From: an uncultured Collinsella sp.
Lineage (GTDB): Bacteria > Actinomycetota > Coriobacteriia > Coriobacteriales > Coriobacteriaceae
DNA length: 64,000 nt
NCBI GenBank assembly: GCA_902464565.1
Contig: CABQJV010000005.1
Location: forward strand, 45,621-109,620
Reading direction: 5' to 3'
A model generated the notes under the pieces. That model was not told the origin of the DNA. It was given only the letters and a program-made list of their open reading frames with translations, and did no database searches. Position 1 is the first letter of the stretch; the number at the start of each line of letters is the position of its first letter. Position numbers and translations under genes: made by a program. Below, in pieces: positions 6,266-14,636 of the stretch.

Positions 6266-9148
6266 CTAAATAAACACGTCGACGAGGATGGGCATAAGGT
6301 TGAGCAGGCCAAACACCAGCGCCACGCCCCATCCGAGCTTAAAGCAGCTGCGCCAGGTGCTGCGCGCGAAGGTGTTGTCGATCAGGACCTCGACAAAGTA
6401 CGTCGCGGCCATCACGACCAGGGCGACCACCCAGCTCACCGGGTTGTCCCAAACAAAGAACATGCCCACCCACATCAAAAACAGCACGGTCTCGCACCAG
6501 TGCATAAGGGTCATCTTGGCCAGCGTGCCGCCGCTCATCTCGGTGGCGACGCCCTGGACGATCTCCTGATGCGCGTGATGCGAATACGAAAGGTCAAACG
6601 GCGACTTGCGCAACTTGATGGTAAGCACCGCGAGCAGCGCGAGGAAAATGGGCGCGCTGTACACGATGATGGGGGCCGACTGCCCCGTCACGGCGATGGA
6701 ATCGAAGCTGTCGGTGGCAAGGTACAGGCCCACGCTCATCAGCAGAACGGCAGGCTCGTAACTCATAACCTGCAGCAGCTCGCGGTCGGCGCCGACCTGG
6801 GCAAACGGGCTTTGCGTCGAGGCGGACGCCAGCACCACAAAGATCGCGGCGAGCGTCACCATAAAGGCGCACAGCAGCGTGTTGGAGCCCGACACAAAGA
6901 TGCCGCCGCCCACGACGGTAAAGATGAGCGCGCACGCCATATAGGTATCGTCCATGGTATTTACGCTGGCGGGGGCCTTGCGCAGCAGCTTGGCAACGTC
7001 GTAGAAGGGCTGCAGCAGGCGCGGGCCCACGCGGCCCTGCATACGGGCGGACAGCTTGCGATCGATGCCGTCGATCAGGCCACCAACCAAAGGCGCCAGC
7101 AAGGCAAACGCCACGGTACCAATAAAAATGCCCACGACGCCCGAACCTTCAAAATACTTGCCGCGCAGCACCGAAGGCGCGCTCATGGCAAGCCGCTCGG
7201 GCCCAATCCACGCGCAACACAGCAGCGCAAACAAGATAATGCTGCAGCACACGACGCTACCCGCGGGGCCGATGCGCTTCTCGCCAAGGGCGTCCTCCGA
7301 GTACCAATTGCGCTTTTCGGCCTTCACCTCGTGTCCCATCGAGCCGCGGAAATGGCGATATTTGTCGGTTCCCACGCCCGAAAGGTACACGTTGACGCGC
7401 GGCTTATTGCTCACGCGAAACGACGTCAGCAGCACCACGGCGATAAACGCCACGATAACCACCATCAGATACATGGCGTCCTTGCCGATAACGTACGGCA
7501 CGCGGCCAAACACCATGGCGAGGTAAGGCGACACCAGACCGCTCGAGATGAGCGGGAAGGCTACGCAGCACAGAATCAGCAGCGCGGCGATGGTGTTGAG
7601 CGCCATCCATTCGGTCTTATGGACATTGACCTCAACGTTTTGAGCCGTGGGGTCGACGCCCGAAAGCTTGGCAAGCCACTTGCCCCAGAAGTAAAACGTC
7701 GCGGCCGAGCCAAAGGCAAGCACCATGATCATGAGCACGTTGCCGGTCTGCGCGAACGCCACCAGGGCGCCCCACTTGGACACGAGCATGCCAAACGGCG
7801 CCACAAACATGCCCATGATGCCCAGCATCATCAGGCGCGTCAGGTGCGGCATGCGGCTGAACATACCGTCCATGTCCTCGATATTGCGGCTGCCGATATG
7901 ATGCTCGGCCGTGCCCACGCACAGGAACAGCAGCGACTTTGCCACCGTGTGGAACAGGATCAGGAAGATGGCCGCCCATACGGCCTCGGGCGCGCCGACG
8001 CCCAGGCAGGCACTGATGAGGCCCAAGTTGGAAATGGTGGAGTACGCGAGCACGCGCTTGGCGTTGCTCTGCGAGATGGCCATGAGGGCAGCGAGCAAAA
8101 ACGTGATGGCACCCACACTCGTGACCATAAAGCCGGTCACGGGATAGATGGCATAGAGCGGGCTCAGCTTGACCATCAGAAACACGCCGGCTTTGACCAT
8201 GGTTGACGAGTGCAGCAGGGCGCTCGTGGGGGTGGGGGCAACCATGGCACCGAGCAGCCAGGTATGGAACGGCATCTGCGCGGCCTTGGTGAGTGCGGCG
8301 AGCGACAGCAGGATGACCGGCATCACCAGCAGCGCGGATTGCGCGGTTCCGGCGCCGGAAAGCTCGATCATGCCCGAGATGGTCAGCGGCATGCCGTTAA
8401 CGTGCAGGTACATGAGTCCGGCCAAAAACGCGATGCCGCCCAGCATGTTGAGGATGATCTGGGTGAAGGCGTTCTTGATGGCCTCGGGCGTGCGCGTGTA
8501 GCCAATCATAAGGAACGAGCACACGGTGGTGATTTCCCAGCCGCAGAACAACCACTCAAGGTTATCGCTCGTCACGATGACGAACATGGCCGAGAGGAAC
8601 AGGAACATAAGCGCCAGGAACTGCGGGCGACGGTCGGGCGCGGTCTGCCCGCGCAGCGCGGCCTCGTGCTCGTCGTGGGCCTGGAAGTCCTTCATGTAGC
8701 CCAGGGCGTACACGCAGATCAGGCTGCCGACGATGCCGACGGCAAGCACCATGATCACGCTCATGTAGTCCAGGTAGAGCGGCGTCGCCGTGACGGCTTC
8801 GGCCGCGGGCAGTGTCATGGCTGCAAAGGCAACGGAGCCCACTAGCTGTATTACGCCGAGCACACCGGTAAGCGCGTTCCTATATTTGTACGCGTTGTAC
8901 AGGATAACGGCGCACAGAATTACGTCGATGACGGAGCTGATGATCGAGAGCACATGCGAGGTGCCGGGGGCAACCTCAAAGCTCTGCGGACCCGTGACAA
9001 AAAACATGACGGCGACTACAACTGTCACCGCCATAATAATGCCGGAACCTATGAGCCCCACCGCATCGCGGGCGCGGTCACCGCGCGCAAGCAGCATGCC
9101 CAGCGCCGGTACCAGCGGAAACAGGGTAAGGAAATACAGTAGCGTCAT
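6266..9148 (-). CDS. Fused membrane subunit EchA-EchB (NuoL-like plus NuoH-like)
   Basis: Integral membrane protein of 960 residues that looks like two hydrogenase subunits in one frame. Residues 1 to about 640 are a NuoL/EchA-type antiporter-like ion channel with many transmembrane helices and LTKAAQMPFHTWLLGAMVAP. From about residue 655 the sequence becomes NuoH/EchB-like, with ARMQGRVGPRLLQPFYDVAK and SPFDLSYSHHAHQEIVQG. The internal Met near 7185 has no Shine-Dalgarno sequence, so a separate EchB start is unlikely. The start ATG at 9148 has GGGGGAG seven bases upstream. It anchors the hydrogenase and should move protons or sodium across the membrane. Confidence 0.9.
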   Translation of the reverse strand: MTLLYFLTLFPLVPALGMLLARGDRARDAVGLIGSGIIMAVTVVVAVMFFVTGPQSFEVAPGTSHVLSIISSVIDVILCAVILYNAYKYRNALTGVLGVIQLVGSVAFAAMTLPAAEAVTATPLYLDYMSVIMVLAVGIVGSLICVYALGYMKDFQAHDEHEAALRGQTAPDRRPQFLALMFLFLSAMFVIVTSDNLEWLFCGWEITTVCSFLMIGYTRTPEAIKNAFTQIILNMLGGIAFLAGLMYLHVNGMPLTISGMIELSGAGTAQSALLVMPVILLSLAALTKAAQMPFHTWLLGAMVAPTPTSALLHSSTMVKAGVFLMVKLSPLYAIYPVTGFMVTSVGAITFLLAALMAISQSNAKRVLAYSTISNLGLISACLGVGAPEAVWAAIFLILFHTVAKSLLFLCVGTAEHHIGSRNIEDMDGMFSRMPHLTRLMMLGIMGMFVAPFGMLVSKWGALVAFAQTGNVLMIMVLAFGSAATFYFWGKWLAKLSGVDPTAQNVEVNVHKTEWMALNTIAALLILCCVAFPLISSGLVSPYLAMVFGRVPYVIGKDAMYLMVVIVAFIAVVLLTSFRVSNKPRVNVYLSGVGTDKYRHFRGSMGHEVKAEKRNWYSEDALGEKRIGPAGSVVCCSIILFALLCCAWIGPERLAMSAPSVLRGKYFEGSGVVGIFIGTVAFALLAPLVGGLIDGIDRKLSARMQGRVGPRLLQPFYDVAKLLRKAPASVNTMDDTYMACALIFTVVGGGIFVSGSNTLLCAFMVTLAAIFVVLASASTQSPFAQVGADRELLQVMSYEPAVLLMSVGLYLATDSFDSIAVTGQSAPIIVYSAPIFLALLAVLTIKLRKSPFDLSYSHHAHQEIVQGVATEMSGGTLAKMTLMHWCETVLFLMWVGMFFVWDNPVSWVVALVVMAATYFVEVLIDNTFARSTWRSCFKLGWGVALVFGLLNLMPILVDVFI

Positions 9149-9293
9149 ACCATCACTCCCCCATGCAAAAACGCTGCAATTGTTTAACGTTATAGCTCAA
9201 TTGAGGAGCAACGGCGGCAGGTTTTCGGTCAACTGGGGAGTTTTAGGCGTACGGGGCAAGGGCACGTCCGCTTTGGAGCAGTGGGGCGGCAAG

Positions 9294-9316
9294 AAAAATG
9301 CGCCCCTGTGGGCGCA
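9294..9316 (-). terminator. Rho-independent terminator of the HTH gene
   Basis: On the minus strand a TGCGCCC-ACAG-GGGCGCA stem-loop is followed by TTTTTC. It lies 13 bases beyond the HTH stop and separates it from the hydrogenase operon. Confidence 0.75.
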
Positions 9317-9328
9317 CCATCCCGTTCG

Positions 9329-9709
9329 CTATTCCGCCTTTTTAACGCGCGGCTTATCGACCAGTGCGGACTCACCGCTCTCGCGGTACTGACGGCACCA
9401 AGCCTTGACCGAAGACTCGCTGGGAATCTTGTGCTTGATCATGGCCTCGCGAACCGTCAAGCCGTTTTCCAGACGGTCCTTAACCACAGCGAGCTTTACG
9501 TCGTACGAATAGGTGTGATGATGCGAACCGGCATTGAGAACGGCGTCGGCACCGCCCACGGCATACGCGCGGGCCCACTGACGAGCCGTGGCCTGGGGAA
9601 TGCCAAGCTCCGCGGCGAGGGCGCGATGACCGACCCCCTCTTGGAGGATCTCGACGGCGCGCTGCCTAACCTCGGGCGCATGCGTGCGAGTCCTAGTTGC
9701 TTCCGACAT
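9329..9709 (-). CDS. Orphan transposase-like double helix-turn-helix protein
   Basis: DNA-binding protein of 126 residues. Two helix-turn-helix units are visible: VGHRALAAELGIPQATARQW near residues 25-45 and LTVREAMIKHKIPSESSVKA near 80-100. This arrangement matches IS3-family OrfA or IS630-type N-terminal domains. No catalytic OrfB with a DDE domain lies on either side and no terminal inverted repeats are evident, so it is either a transposase relic or a domesticated regulator. A GTG at 9718 is an alternative start. It has its own terminator and sits upstream of, and in the same direction as, the hydrogenase operon. Confidence 0.7.
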   Translation of the reverse strand: MSEATRTRTHAPEVRQRAVEILQEGVGHRALAAELGIPQATARQWARAYAVGGADAVLNAGSHHHTYSYDVKLAVVKDRLENGLTVREAMIKHKIPSESSVKAWCRQYRESGESALVDKPRVKKAE

Positions 9710-9718
9710 ACCTGCCAC

Positions 9719-10042
9719 TTCTTAGCCTTAACCGTTAATCTGCTTTCTTACGTGCATGTTAGATAGTAGCATTTTGCTGTTTGCTCAAAGCAGTTAATTA
9801 AAATAGACGCGGCGTTATCTGGGCATTTGGCACCAAATTACGACATATCTTTATCGATTATTTACGCTGGTAGCTGACTCACAGCTAATCGTCATTCGCT
9901 TGTCAACAAAATTGGCATCTCTTTATGTCCTTTGGTATAGAGGATATAGTTATTAACCCCTCCCCCAATAATTTTGAGTGATCTGCAAGGCAGTAGACGT
10001 CCTCACTCCTCATGATTACCGCGCATTGCCATCCACCGGAGC
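9719..10042. other. Intergenic, AT-richer, no gene seen
   Basis: This stretch has lower GC than its surroundings. It contains a possible minus-strand promoter for the HTH gene (TTGAGC, then CTATCT near 9760-9785). A 60-codon open frame at 9903-10085 has no ribosome binding site and overlaps a terminator, so it is not called. Confidence 0.5.
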
Positions 10043-10083
10043 AAAACAAAAAGGGCGGGACCTGCTGCGCTTGCAGGCCCCGC
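10043..10083 (-). terminator. Rho-independent terminator of the flavoprotein gene
   Basis: On the minus strand, GCGGGGCCTGCAAGCG pairs with GCAGGTCCCGC and is followed by CCTTTTTGTTTTG. It is about 75 bases after the stop at 10159. Confidence 0.8.
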
Positions 10084-10158
10084 ACCGGTTGACACCCGAC
10101 GGGACACAGCCGGGCGAGACGAATCCGTGCTACCGCCCCGCCTGGCCGCGATGTTCAA

Positions 10159-12189
10159 CTACAGCTCGTTGGCCGCGTGATATGCCGTGCGGATGGCGCT
10201 CGCGATGTCGGCGGTGCGCTCGCCCGAGCAGTCGCCCACGCAGGTCACGGGCACCGTCACGCCGTCCAGGTCAAACGCGTTGGCCTTGGAACCCACGGCC
10301 ATCACCACGTAATCGCAGGCGATCTTCACCGGCTCCTCGGCGCCGTCCTCGGTGGTGCGAATGGCCTCCACGCCCTCGTCGGTAATGGCGGTCAGGCGGG
10401 TCTTAACATGCTGCTCCACGTTGTGCTCTGCAAAGTCGCTCATAATCAGCGGCAGAATGGTCTCGGACTCGCCCGCGGCAATCTTGTCGAGCATCTCCAC
10501 GATCGCCACCTCGCAGCCGTGCTGCAGCAGATACTCGGCAGTCTCGGTGCCCACCAGGCCACCACCAATGACGGCGACGCGGCCGCTGAGCTCCACCTTG
10601 CCGGCCAGCACGTCCCAGCTCGAGACGACCTTGTCCGAGTCGGCACCCGGAACGGGGATGACCACGTCGTGTGCGCCCACAGCCACAATCGCAGCGTCGG
10701 CGGCGTTGAGGTCCGCGGGGCTAGCAACGTGGTTGAGCTCGACCTTTACGCCCAGGCCAGGCAGAATCTTCTCGTAGTACTCAACCGAGCGCATGATCTC
10801 GTCCTTGCGCGGGGGCGCAGCCGCCAGCACAATCTGGCCGCCCAGATGATCGCTCGCCTCGTAGACGGTCACATCGTAGCCGCGCTTGGCCGCCACGCGT
10901 GCGGCCTCCAAGCCGGCAATACCGCCGCCCACCACGGCGATCTTTTTGTCGCCCTCGCCCGGCTTGATGGCGATGGTCGCCTCATCGCCGTTCTCGGCGT
11001 TGAGCACGCACGAGATGTACTTGCGGTTTTGAATCGCATCGACGCAGCCCTTGTTGCAGTTGAGGCATTCGCGGATAGGCTCGCCTGTGGCGGCCTTCAG
11101 CGCAATGTCGGGGTCGCACATGAGCGAGCGGCCATAGGCGATGATGTCGGCGGCGCCGTCTTCCAGAATCTTCTCGCCGGCCTCGACCGAGACAACACGG
11201 CCGACGGTGGCCACCGGCACGGAGACCAGGGCCTTGACGCGCTCGGCCACGGGCAGCGTCCAGTTGTAGGGCATGGCGCCCATGGGCGGAATGGTGTCGC
11301 CCATGTTGCCGGTGTGGTTTGCCTGTGCGACCTGGATCATGTCGATGCCCGCACCCTCGAGCAGCTTGGCGAACTCGCAGGCCTCGTCGGGCTGCAGGCC
11401 GCCCTTGCCGCGCGGCGTACCGTCGGGGTTCTCCATGATCACGGGGAGCTTGTACTCCACCATCAGCTGCGGCGCGGCCTCCTTAATGGCGGCGACGACC
11501 TCCAGAGCATAGCGGACGCGGTTCTCGAACGAACCACCATACTCGTCGGTGCGCTTGTTGAGGATCGCCGAGCACAGCGAACCCACCAGACGGTCGCCGT
11601 GGACCTCGATGGCGTCGATGCCGGCCTGCTGCGCGCGGGCGGCAGAGGCGGCGATGGCCTCCTTGATCTGGGTGAGCTGCTCCACGCTCGCCTCGTTCAC
11701 AAAGTGCTGCATGTCGTGGTGCAGCTTGGCGTAGGCCTGCTTGCGGATCTCGTTGGACTCGGCCATTTTGGCGGCAAAGGTCTCCTCGTCGCCGGCGGCC
11801 TTGGCCTCCTGCGCGGCCTTGGCGGCAGCCATGGAGCCCATGACCATGCGGCCAACGCCGGGCACGTCGTACTCGGGGTGGAACAGCTGCAGCGCGACCT
11901 TGGCACCGTGCTTGTGGACGGCATCGGCCAGCGCCTTAAACGTGGGGATCTGGGCGTCGGTCGCCAGCTTGGGCGTGGGGCTCGCGGTCATAACGGGAGC
12001 GACGTCGCCGATGACGATGTAACTCACGCCGCCGCGGGCCAGGCGCTCGTAAAAGGCCAGGCTACGCTCGCCAATGGAACCGTCGCGCTCCTCGTAGCCG
12101 GTGGTCAGCGGCGGGAACATAATGCGGTTCTTGAGCTCAAGGGGGCCAACCGTAATGGGCTGGAGCAGCTTGGATGCAGGTGCGGTCAT
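10159..12189 (-). CDS. NADH:flavin oxidoreductase / 2-enoate reductase-like Fe-S flavoprotein
   Basis: Cytoplasmic reductase of 676 residues, close to the length of 2,4-dienoyl-CoA reductase and bile-acid BaiCD/BaiH enzymes. Residues 1 to about 355 form the FMN barrel (PLELKNRIMFPPLTTG; NKRTDEYGGSFENR). CLNCNKGC with a fourth Cys in KYISC binds a [4Fe-4S] cluster. Two Rossmann motifs for FAD and NAD follow: IAVVGGGIAGLEAA and VAVIGGGLVGTETA. The family HGxHGY catalytic region reads VHGDRLVGSL, so the second His and the Tyr are missing; substrate and chemistry may differ. It is monocistronic with its own terminator. A role on enoates, steroids or bile acids is only inferred. Confidence 0.82.
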   Translation of the reverse strand: MTAPASKLLQPITVGPLELKNRIMFPPLTTGYEERDGSIGERSLAFYERLARGGVSYIVIGDVAPVMTASPTPKLATDAQIPTFKALADAVHKHGAKVALQLFHPEYDVPGVGRMVMGSMAAAKAAQEAKAAGDEETFAAKMAESNEIRKQAYAKLHHDMQHFVNEASVEQLTQIKEAIAASAARAQQAGIDAIEVHGDRLVGSLCSAILNKRTDEYGGSFENRVRYALEVVAAIKEAAPQLMVEYKLPVIMENPDGTPRGKGGLQPDEACEFAKLLEGAGIDMIQVAQANHTGNMGDTIPPMGAMPYNWTLPVAERVKALVSVPVATVGRVVSVEAGEKILEDGAADIIAYGRSLMCDPDIALKAATGEPIRECLNCNKGCVDAIQNRKYISCVLNAENGDEATIAIKPGEGDKKIAVVGGGIAGLEAARVAAKRGYDVTVYEASDHLGGQIVLAAAPPRKDEIMRSVEYYEKILPGLGVKVELNHVASPADLNAADAAIVAVGAHDVVIPVPGADSDKVVSSWDVLAGKVELSGRVAVIGGGLVGTETAEYLLQHGCEVAIVEMLDKIAAGESETILPLIMSDFAEHNVEQHVKTRLTAITDEGVEAIRTTEDGAEEPVKIACDYVVMAVGSKANAFDLDGVTVPVTCVGDCSGERTADIASAIRTAYHAANEL

Positions 12190-12343
12190 GGATATTCCTC
12201 TCTTGTAGGCGCGGCGGCGATGATGCCGCGTAGTTGTCTAGAGGATATGGCATGGGAATACAACAGCGCAACGGAAATCGGCGGACAGTAGGTAGCGGCA
12301 GGTGGATGGGGCGGGGCGGCCCGTCGGTTTGCCCGCCGGTTTA

Positions 12344-12400
12344 TCTCAATCTGTAACAGTTACGCGGCAAAACCGGGTCTTACTGTTACAGATCGAGACA
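12344..12400. repeat. Palindromic repeat 1 of 4 (GTAACA...TGTTAC type)
   Basis: TCTCAATCTGTAACAGT pairs with ACTGTTACAGATCGAGA around a GC-rich centre (GCGGCAAAACCGGG). The unit is 57 bases. It begins a run of four similar units at intervals of about 80-93 bases. Confidence 0.85.
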
Positions 12401-12423
12401 TTCCTCTTGGCCCATCCTCAACA

Positions 12424-12481
12424 GTCTAGATCTGTAACAGCTAGGCCCACTTTTGGCCCCTATCTGTTACAGATCGAGACA
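12424..12481. repeat. Palindromic repeat 2 of 4
   Basis: GTCTAGATCTGTAACAG pairs with CTGTTACAGATCGAGAC. The centre is GGCCCACTTTTGGCCCC, different from unit 1 but again able to pair with itself. Confidence 0.85.
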
Positions 12482-12516
12482 AACCAAACCCGCCTGCTAG
12501 AAAGCCTGCTAGAAAA

Positions 12517-12573
12517 TCTCAATCTATAACAACAACTCGGCAAAATCCGTCCCTCGTGTTACAGATTTAGACA
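12517..12573. repeat. Palindromic repeat 3 of 4 (degenerate)
   Basis: TCTCAATCTATAACA pairs imperfectly with TGTTACAGATTTAGA. Substitutions in both arms make it the least symmetrical of the four units. Confidence 0.75.
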
Positions 12574-12597
12574 AACGAAGACCGTCCTGCCGAAACA

Positions 12598-12654
12598 TCT
12601 CGATCTGTAACACTTAGCCGCCCAAATCGGGTCTAGATGTTACAGATCGAGATT
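12598..12654. repeat. Palindromic repeat 4 of 4
   Basis: TCTCGATCTGTAACA pairs perfectly with TGTTACAGATCGAGA. The centre is GCCGCCCAAATCGGGTC. It ends about 50 bases before the initiator tRNA terminator. Confidence 0.85.
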
Positions 12655-12701
12655 TTGATTGAGAGGCCGAGAATTGGACCGAAAACACGGCCCCGAAATA
12701 A

Positions 12702-12732
12702 CAAAAAAGCTCGCCGGCTAGGCCGACGAGCT
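12702..12732 (-). terminator. Rho-independent terminator of tRNA-fMet
   Basis: On the minus strand AGCTCGTCGGC-CTA-GCCGGCGAGCT is followed by TTTTTTG. It starts 9 bases after the tRNA 3' CCA. Confidence 0.85.
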
Positions 12733-12741
12733 GCAAGTTCT

Positions 12742-12818
12742 TGGTCGCGGGGGCAGGATTTGAACCTACGACCTCCGGGTTATGAGCCCGGCGAGCTACC
12801 AGACTGCTCCACCCCGCA
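12742..12818 (-). tRNA. Initiator tRNA-fMet (anticodon CAT)
   Basis: A 77-base tRNA including an encoded 3' CCA. The anticodon loop is CTCATAA on a stem with three consecutive G-C pairs (GGG/CCC), and the D stem has A11-U24. Both are hallmarks of initiator tRNA. The first acceptor pair reads U1-G72, a wobble rather than a Watson-Crick pair, as expected for an initiator. It has its own promoter and terminator. Confidence 0.93.
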
Positions 12819-12849
12819 ATGTCTGGGCGCCTCATGTGCGCAAGAAAGA

Positions 12850-12878
12850 ATATTACGCGGGAGTTCGGTAAACGGCAA
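12850..12878 (-). promoter_or_regulatory. Promoter of tRNA-fMet
   Basis: On the minus strand TTGCCG (12878-12873), a 17-base spacer and TAATAT (12855-12850) form a near-consensus sigma-70 type promoter. It lies about 32 bases before the tRNA. Confidence 0.7.
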
Positions 12879-12973
12879 GGAAAAACTCGTGGAGCATAAT
12901 TCCTTCATATTTAAACCCCTCAGCCCCCTATCACCGTAAACGAATCGCAGCCGAGTGCCGTCGGCGGCGCGTA

Positions 12974-12979
12974 TACAAT
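12974..12979 (+). promoter_or_regulatory. -10 element TACAAT of coaX
   Basis: GTATACAAT precedes coaX, predicting a transcript start near 12986 and a leader of about 30 bases that contains GGGAG as ribosome binding site. No clear -35 box is seen. Confidence 0.5.
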
Positions 12980-13015
12980 GGTGCGCGTCCTTTTATGCCA
13001 ACACTGGGAGTAGAC

Positions 13016-13789
13016 ATGCTGCTCGCTATCGATATGGGAAACACGCAGACGGCCATGGGCCTGTTTGACGGAGACGAGCTGGTGCAGTCGTGGCGCATGC
13101 CCACCGACCGCTCCTATACCGCCGACGAGATCCATGTGCGCCTGATGGGTTTCTTTAAGATGTACGGCCTTTCGCTCGACGCGGTCGACGCGATCGCCTT
13201 TGCCGGCGTGGTGCCGCAGCTCTCGCGCGAATGGCACGCCGTGGCCGACCGCATTGCCGCGGACGCCATCGTCATCGGGCCGCAGACGGCCGCGGTGACC
13301 AAGCTGCGCGCGGCGCGTCCCCAAGCCGTAGGCGCCGACCGCATCGCCAACGCCGTCGCTGCCGAGACCTTCTACGACGCGCCGGCGATCGTGGTGGACT
13401 TTGGCACCGCAACCAATATCGACGTCATTGATGAGGACGGTTATTACATTGGCGGAGCGATCGCGCCGGGCATTCGCATCTCCATGGACGCGCTTGCCGC
13501 CCGTGCCGCCAAGCTCGCCAGCGTGCCGCTCGAGGCGCCCGAGCACGCCATCGGCCGCGATACCGAGGAGTGCATCAAGGTCGGCGCCGTGATGGGCGCC
13601 GCCGCCATGGCCGAGGGCCTGGTCGCGCGCATGAAGCGCGAGCTGGGCCGCGAGGATGCCACCGTTATCGCCACGGGCGGCCTCGCCGGCATCGTCGCCG
13701 ATTCGACCGATGCCTTCGACGTGGTCGATGGACAGCTCACCATCAAGGGTATCTGCGAAATTTACCGCCGCATGCAGGAGCTGGGATAG
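13016..13789 (+). CDS. coaX: Type III pantothenate kinase
   Basis: Phosphorylates pantothenate in the first step of coenzyme A synthesis. The 257-residue protein matches CoaX length. The phosphate-binding motif is AIDMGNTQT at the N-terminus, GADRIANAVAA lies near residue 108 and DFGTATNIDVID near 129. The ATG at 13016 is chosen over an in-frame ATG at 12995 because LLAIDMGNT normally begins the protein and GGGAG lies five bases upstream. It is monocistronic on the plus strand and convergent with the BirA-like gene. Confidence 0.95.
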   Translation: MLLAIDMGNTQTAMGLFDGDELVQSWRMPTDRSYTADEIHVRLMGFFKMYGLSLDAVDAIAFAGVVPQLSREWHAVADRIAADAIVIGPQTAAVTKLRAARPQAVGADRIANAVAAETFYDAPAIVVDFGTATNIDVIDEDGYYIGGAIAPGIRISMDALAARAAKLASVPLEAPEHAIGRDTEECIKVGAVMGAAAMAEGLVARMKRELGREDATVIATGGLAGIVADSTDAFDVVDGQLTIKGICEIYRRMQELG

Positions 13790-13867
13790 AGCAGGGGCTT
13801 AAGTCGAGCACGCCCGATGCCACAGTCCCCGCAAAGGCTCGCCAAGCCTATTCCTCAGACAGGCGAA

Positions 13868-13896
13868 ACCCTCCCCGGCACAGGCCGAGGAGGGTC
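13868..13896. terminator. Possible bidirectional terminator between coaX and the BirA-like gene
   Basis: ACCCTCC-CCGG...CCGA-GGAGGGT forms a stem between two convergent genes. The T-run on the plus strand is broken (CTTGTTGT), so the call is modest. Confidence 0.5.
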
Positions 13897-13934
13897 TTGT
13901 TGTCATCGTTGTCTTTGCGCGCGGGCGCCTCGCG

Positions 13935-14636
13935 TTACAGTCCGCGAATGCGCACGGCCTCGGGCGGAAACTCCTGCTCGCCGGCATCGGTCTTGATGGT
14001 CGCGCGACCCCAGATGTCCAGACCCGCAAACACACCGACCGCAAGCGGCAAACCGTTGGGCGACACCGCCGCAACTTGGCGGCCCAGCAGCGGCACCATG
14101 TCGAAGTACTCGCCCAGCACGGGAGCCAGCGGCCCTGCGGCGCCTTGCGGCGTGTTGGCAACAACCGCCCAGGCGTCCACGCGGGCCAGCACGGCGGCGG
14201 CCAGCGTCTCGACCAGCGCTTCGTCAGCTACGTCCACACCAAGCTCGCTCAGCGCCGAACGCTCAATATCCACCGTCACGGCACCGAACATGCCCGCAGC
14301 ACCGGCACCGCCGTTCACGGTAACACGCGCGAGCGACGTCTCAAACGCAGGCGCACCGCACACGATATCGCTCGGCCACTGGATACCCACCTTACCGGCA
14401 AGGCCCAACCCCGGCGTCGAAGCCGTGCCCACGAGCGCGTCCATCATGCCCATCGCGGCCACAAACGGCAGGCCGTGGAAGGCATGCATGTTCACATCGG
14501 GGCGCACGACCAGCGAAAACATCAGCGATGCATCGCCCGCGCTCCACGCGCACCAGCCCGCGGACATGCCCTCGCGGCCCGCGTCGCGCGCCGCGTCGAG
14601 CTCGGTGCCAGCGGCAACAGCATTCATCTCGATCAT
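13935..14636 (-). CDS. BirA/LplA-fold biotin ligase-like protein, divergent active site
   Basis: A 233-residue protein with the biotin/lipoate ligase fold. KVGIQWPSDIV corresponds to the KWPNDV motif of BirA. RVTVNGGAGAAG fits the region of the GIGINVN strand. The C-terminal AVGVFAGLDIWGRATIKTD matches the BirA C-terminal domain. The biotin-binding GRGRRGR loop is not recognisable; the equivalent stretch reads DAGREGMSAGWCAW. There is no N-terminal DNA-binding domain. The start directly abuts the folP-folK stop, so it is co-transcribed with that gene. It may be a divergent biotin ligase or have a different acyl substrate. Confidence 0.65.
   Translation of the reverse strand: MIEMNAVAAGTELDAARDAGREGMSAGWCAWSAGDASLMFSLVVRPDVNMHAFHGLPFVAAMGMMDALVGTASTPGLGLAGKVGIQWPSDIVCGAPAFETSLARVTVNGGAGAAGMFGAVTVDIERSALSELGVDVADEALVETLAAAVLARVDAWAVVANTPQGAAGPLAPVLGEYFDMVPLLGRQVAAVSPNGLPLAVGVFAGLDIWGRATIKTDAGEQEFPPEAVRIRGL

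Noticed and set aside
7100..7190. Separate echB start inside the fused gene
   Set aside because: The internal Met has no Shine-Dalgarno sequence and the frame has no stop on either side.
5624..8206. 860-codon plus-strand open frame
   Set aside because: It is antisense to the hydrogenase operon, rich in His, Arg and Ala, lacks a ribosome site and matches no family; a product of high-GC codon bias.
9149..9328. Terminal inverted repeats of an insertion sequence around the HTH gene
   Set aside because: No matching ends were found on the two sides of the gene.
9903..10085. 60-codon minus-strand open frame
   Set aside because: No ribosome site, and its 5' part overlaps the terminator hairpin of the flavoprotein gene.
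12344..12654. CRISPR-like array
   Set aside because: Each repeat is a full palindrome and the between-unit stretches are of unequal length; no cas genes are near.
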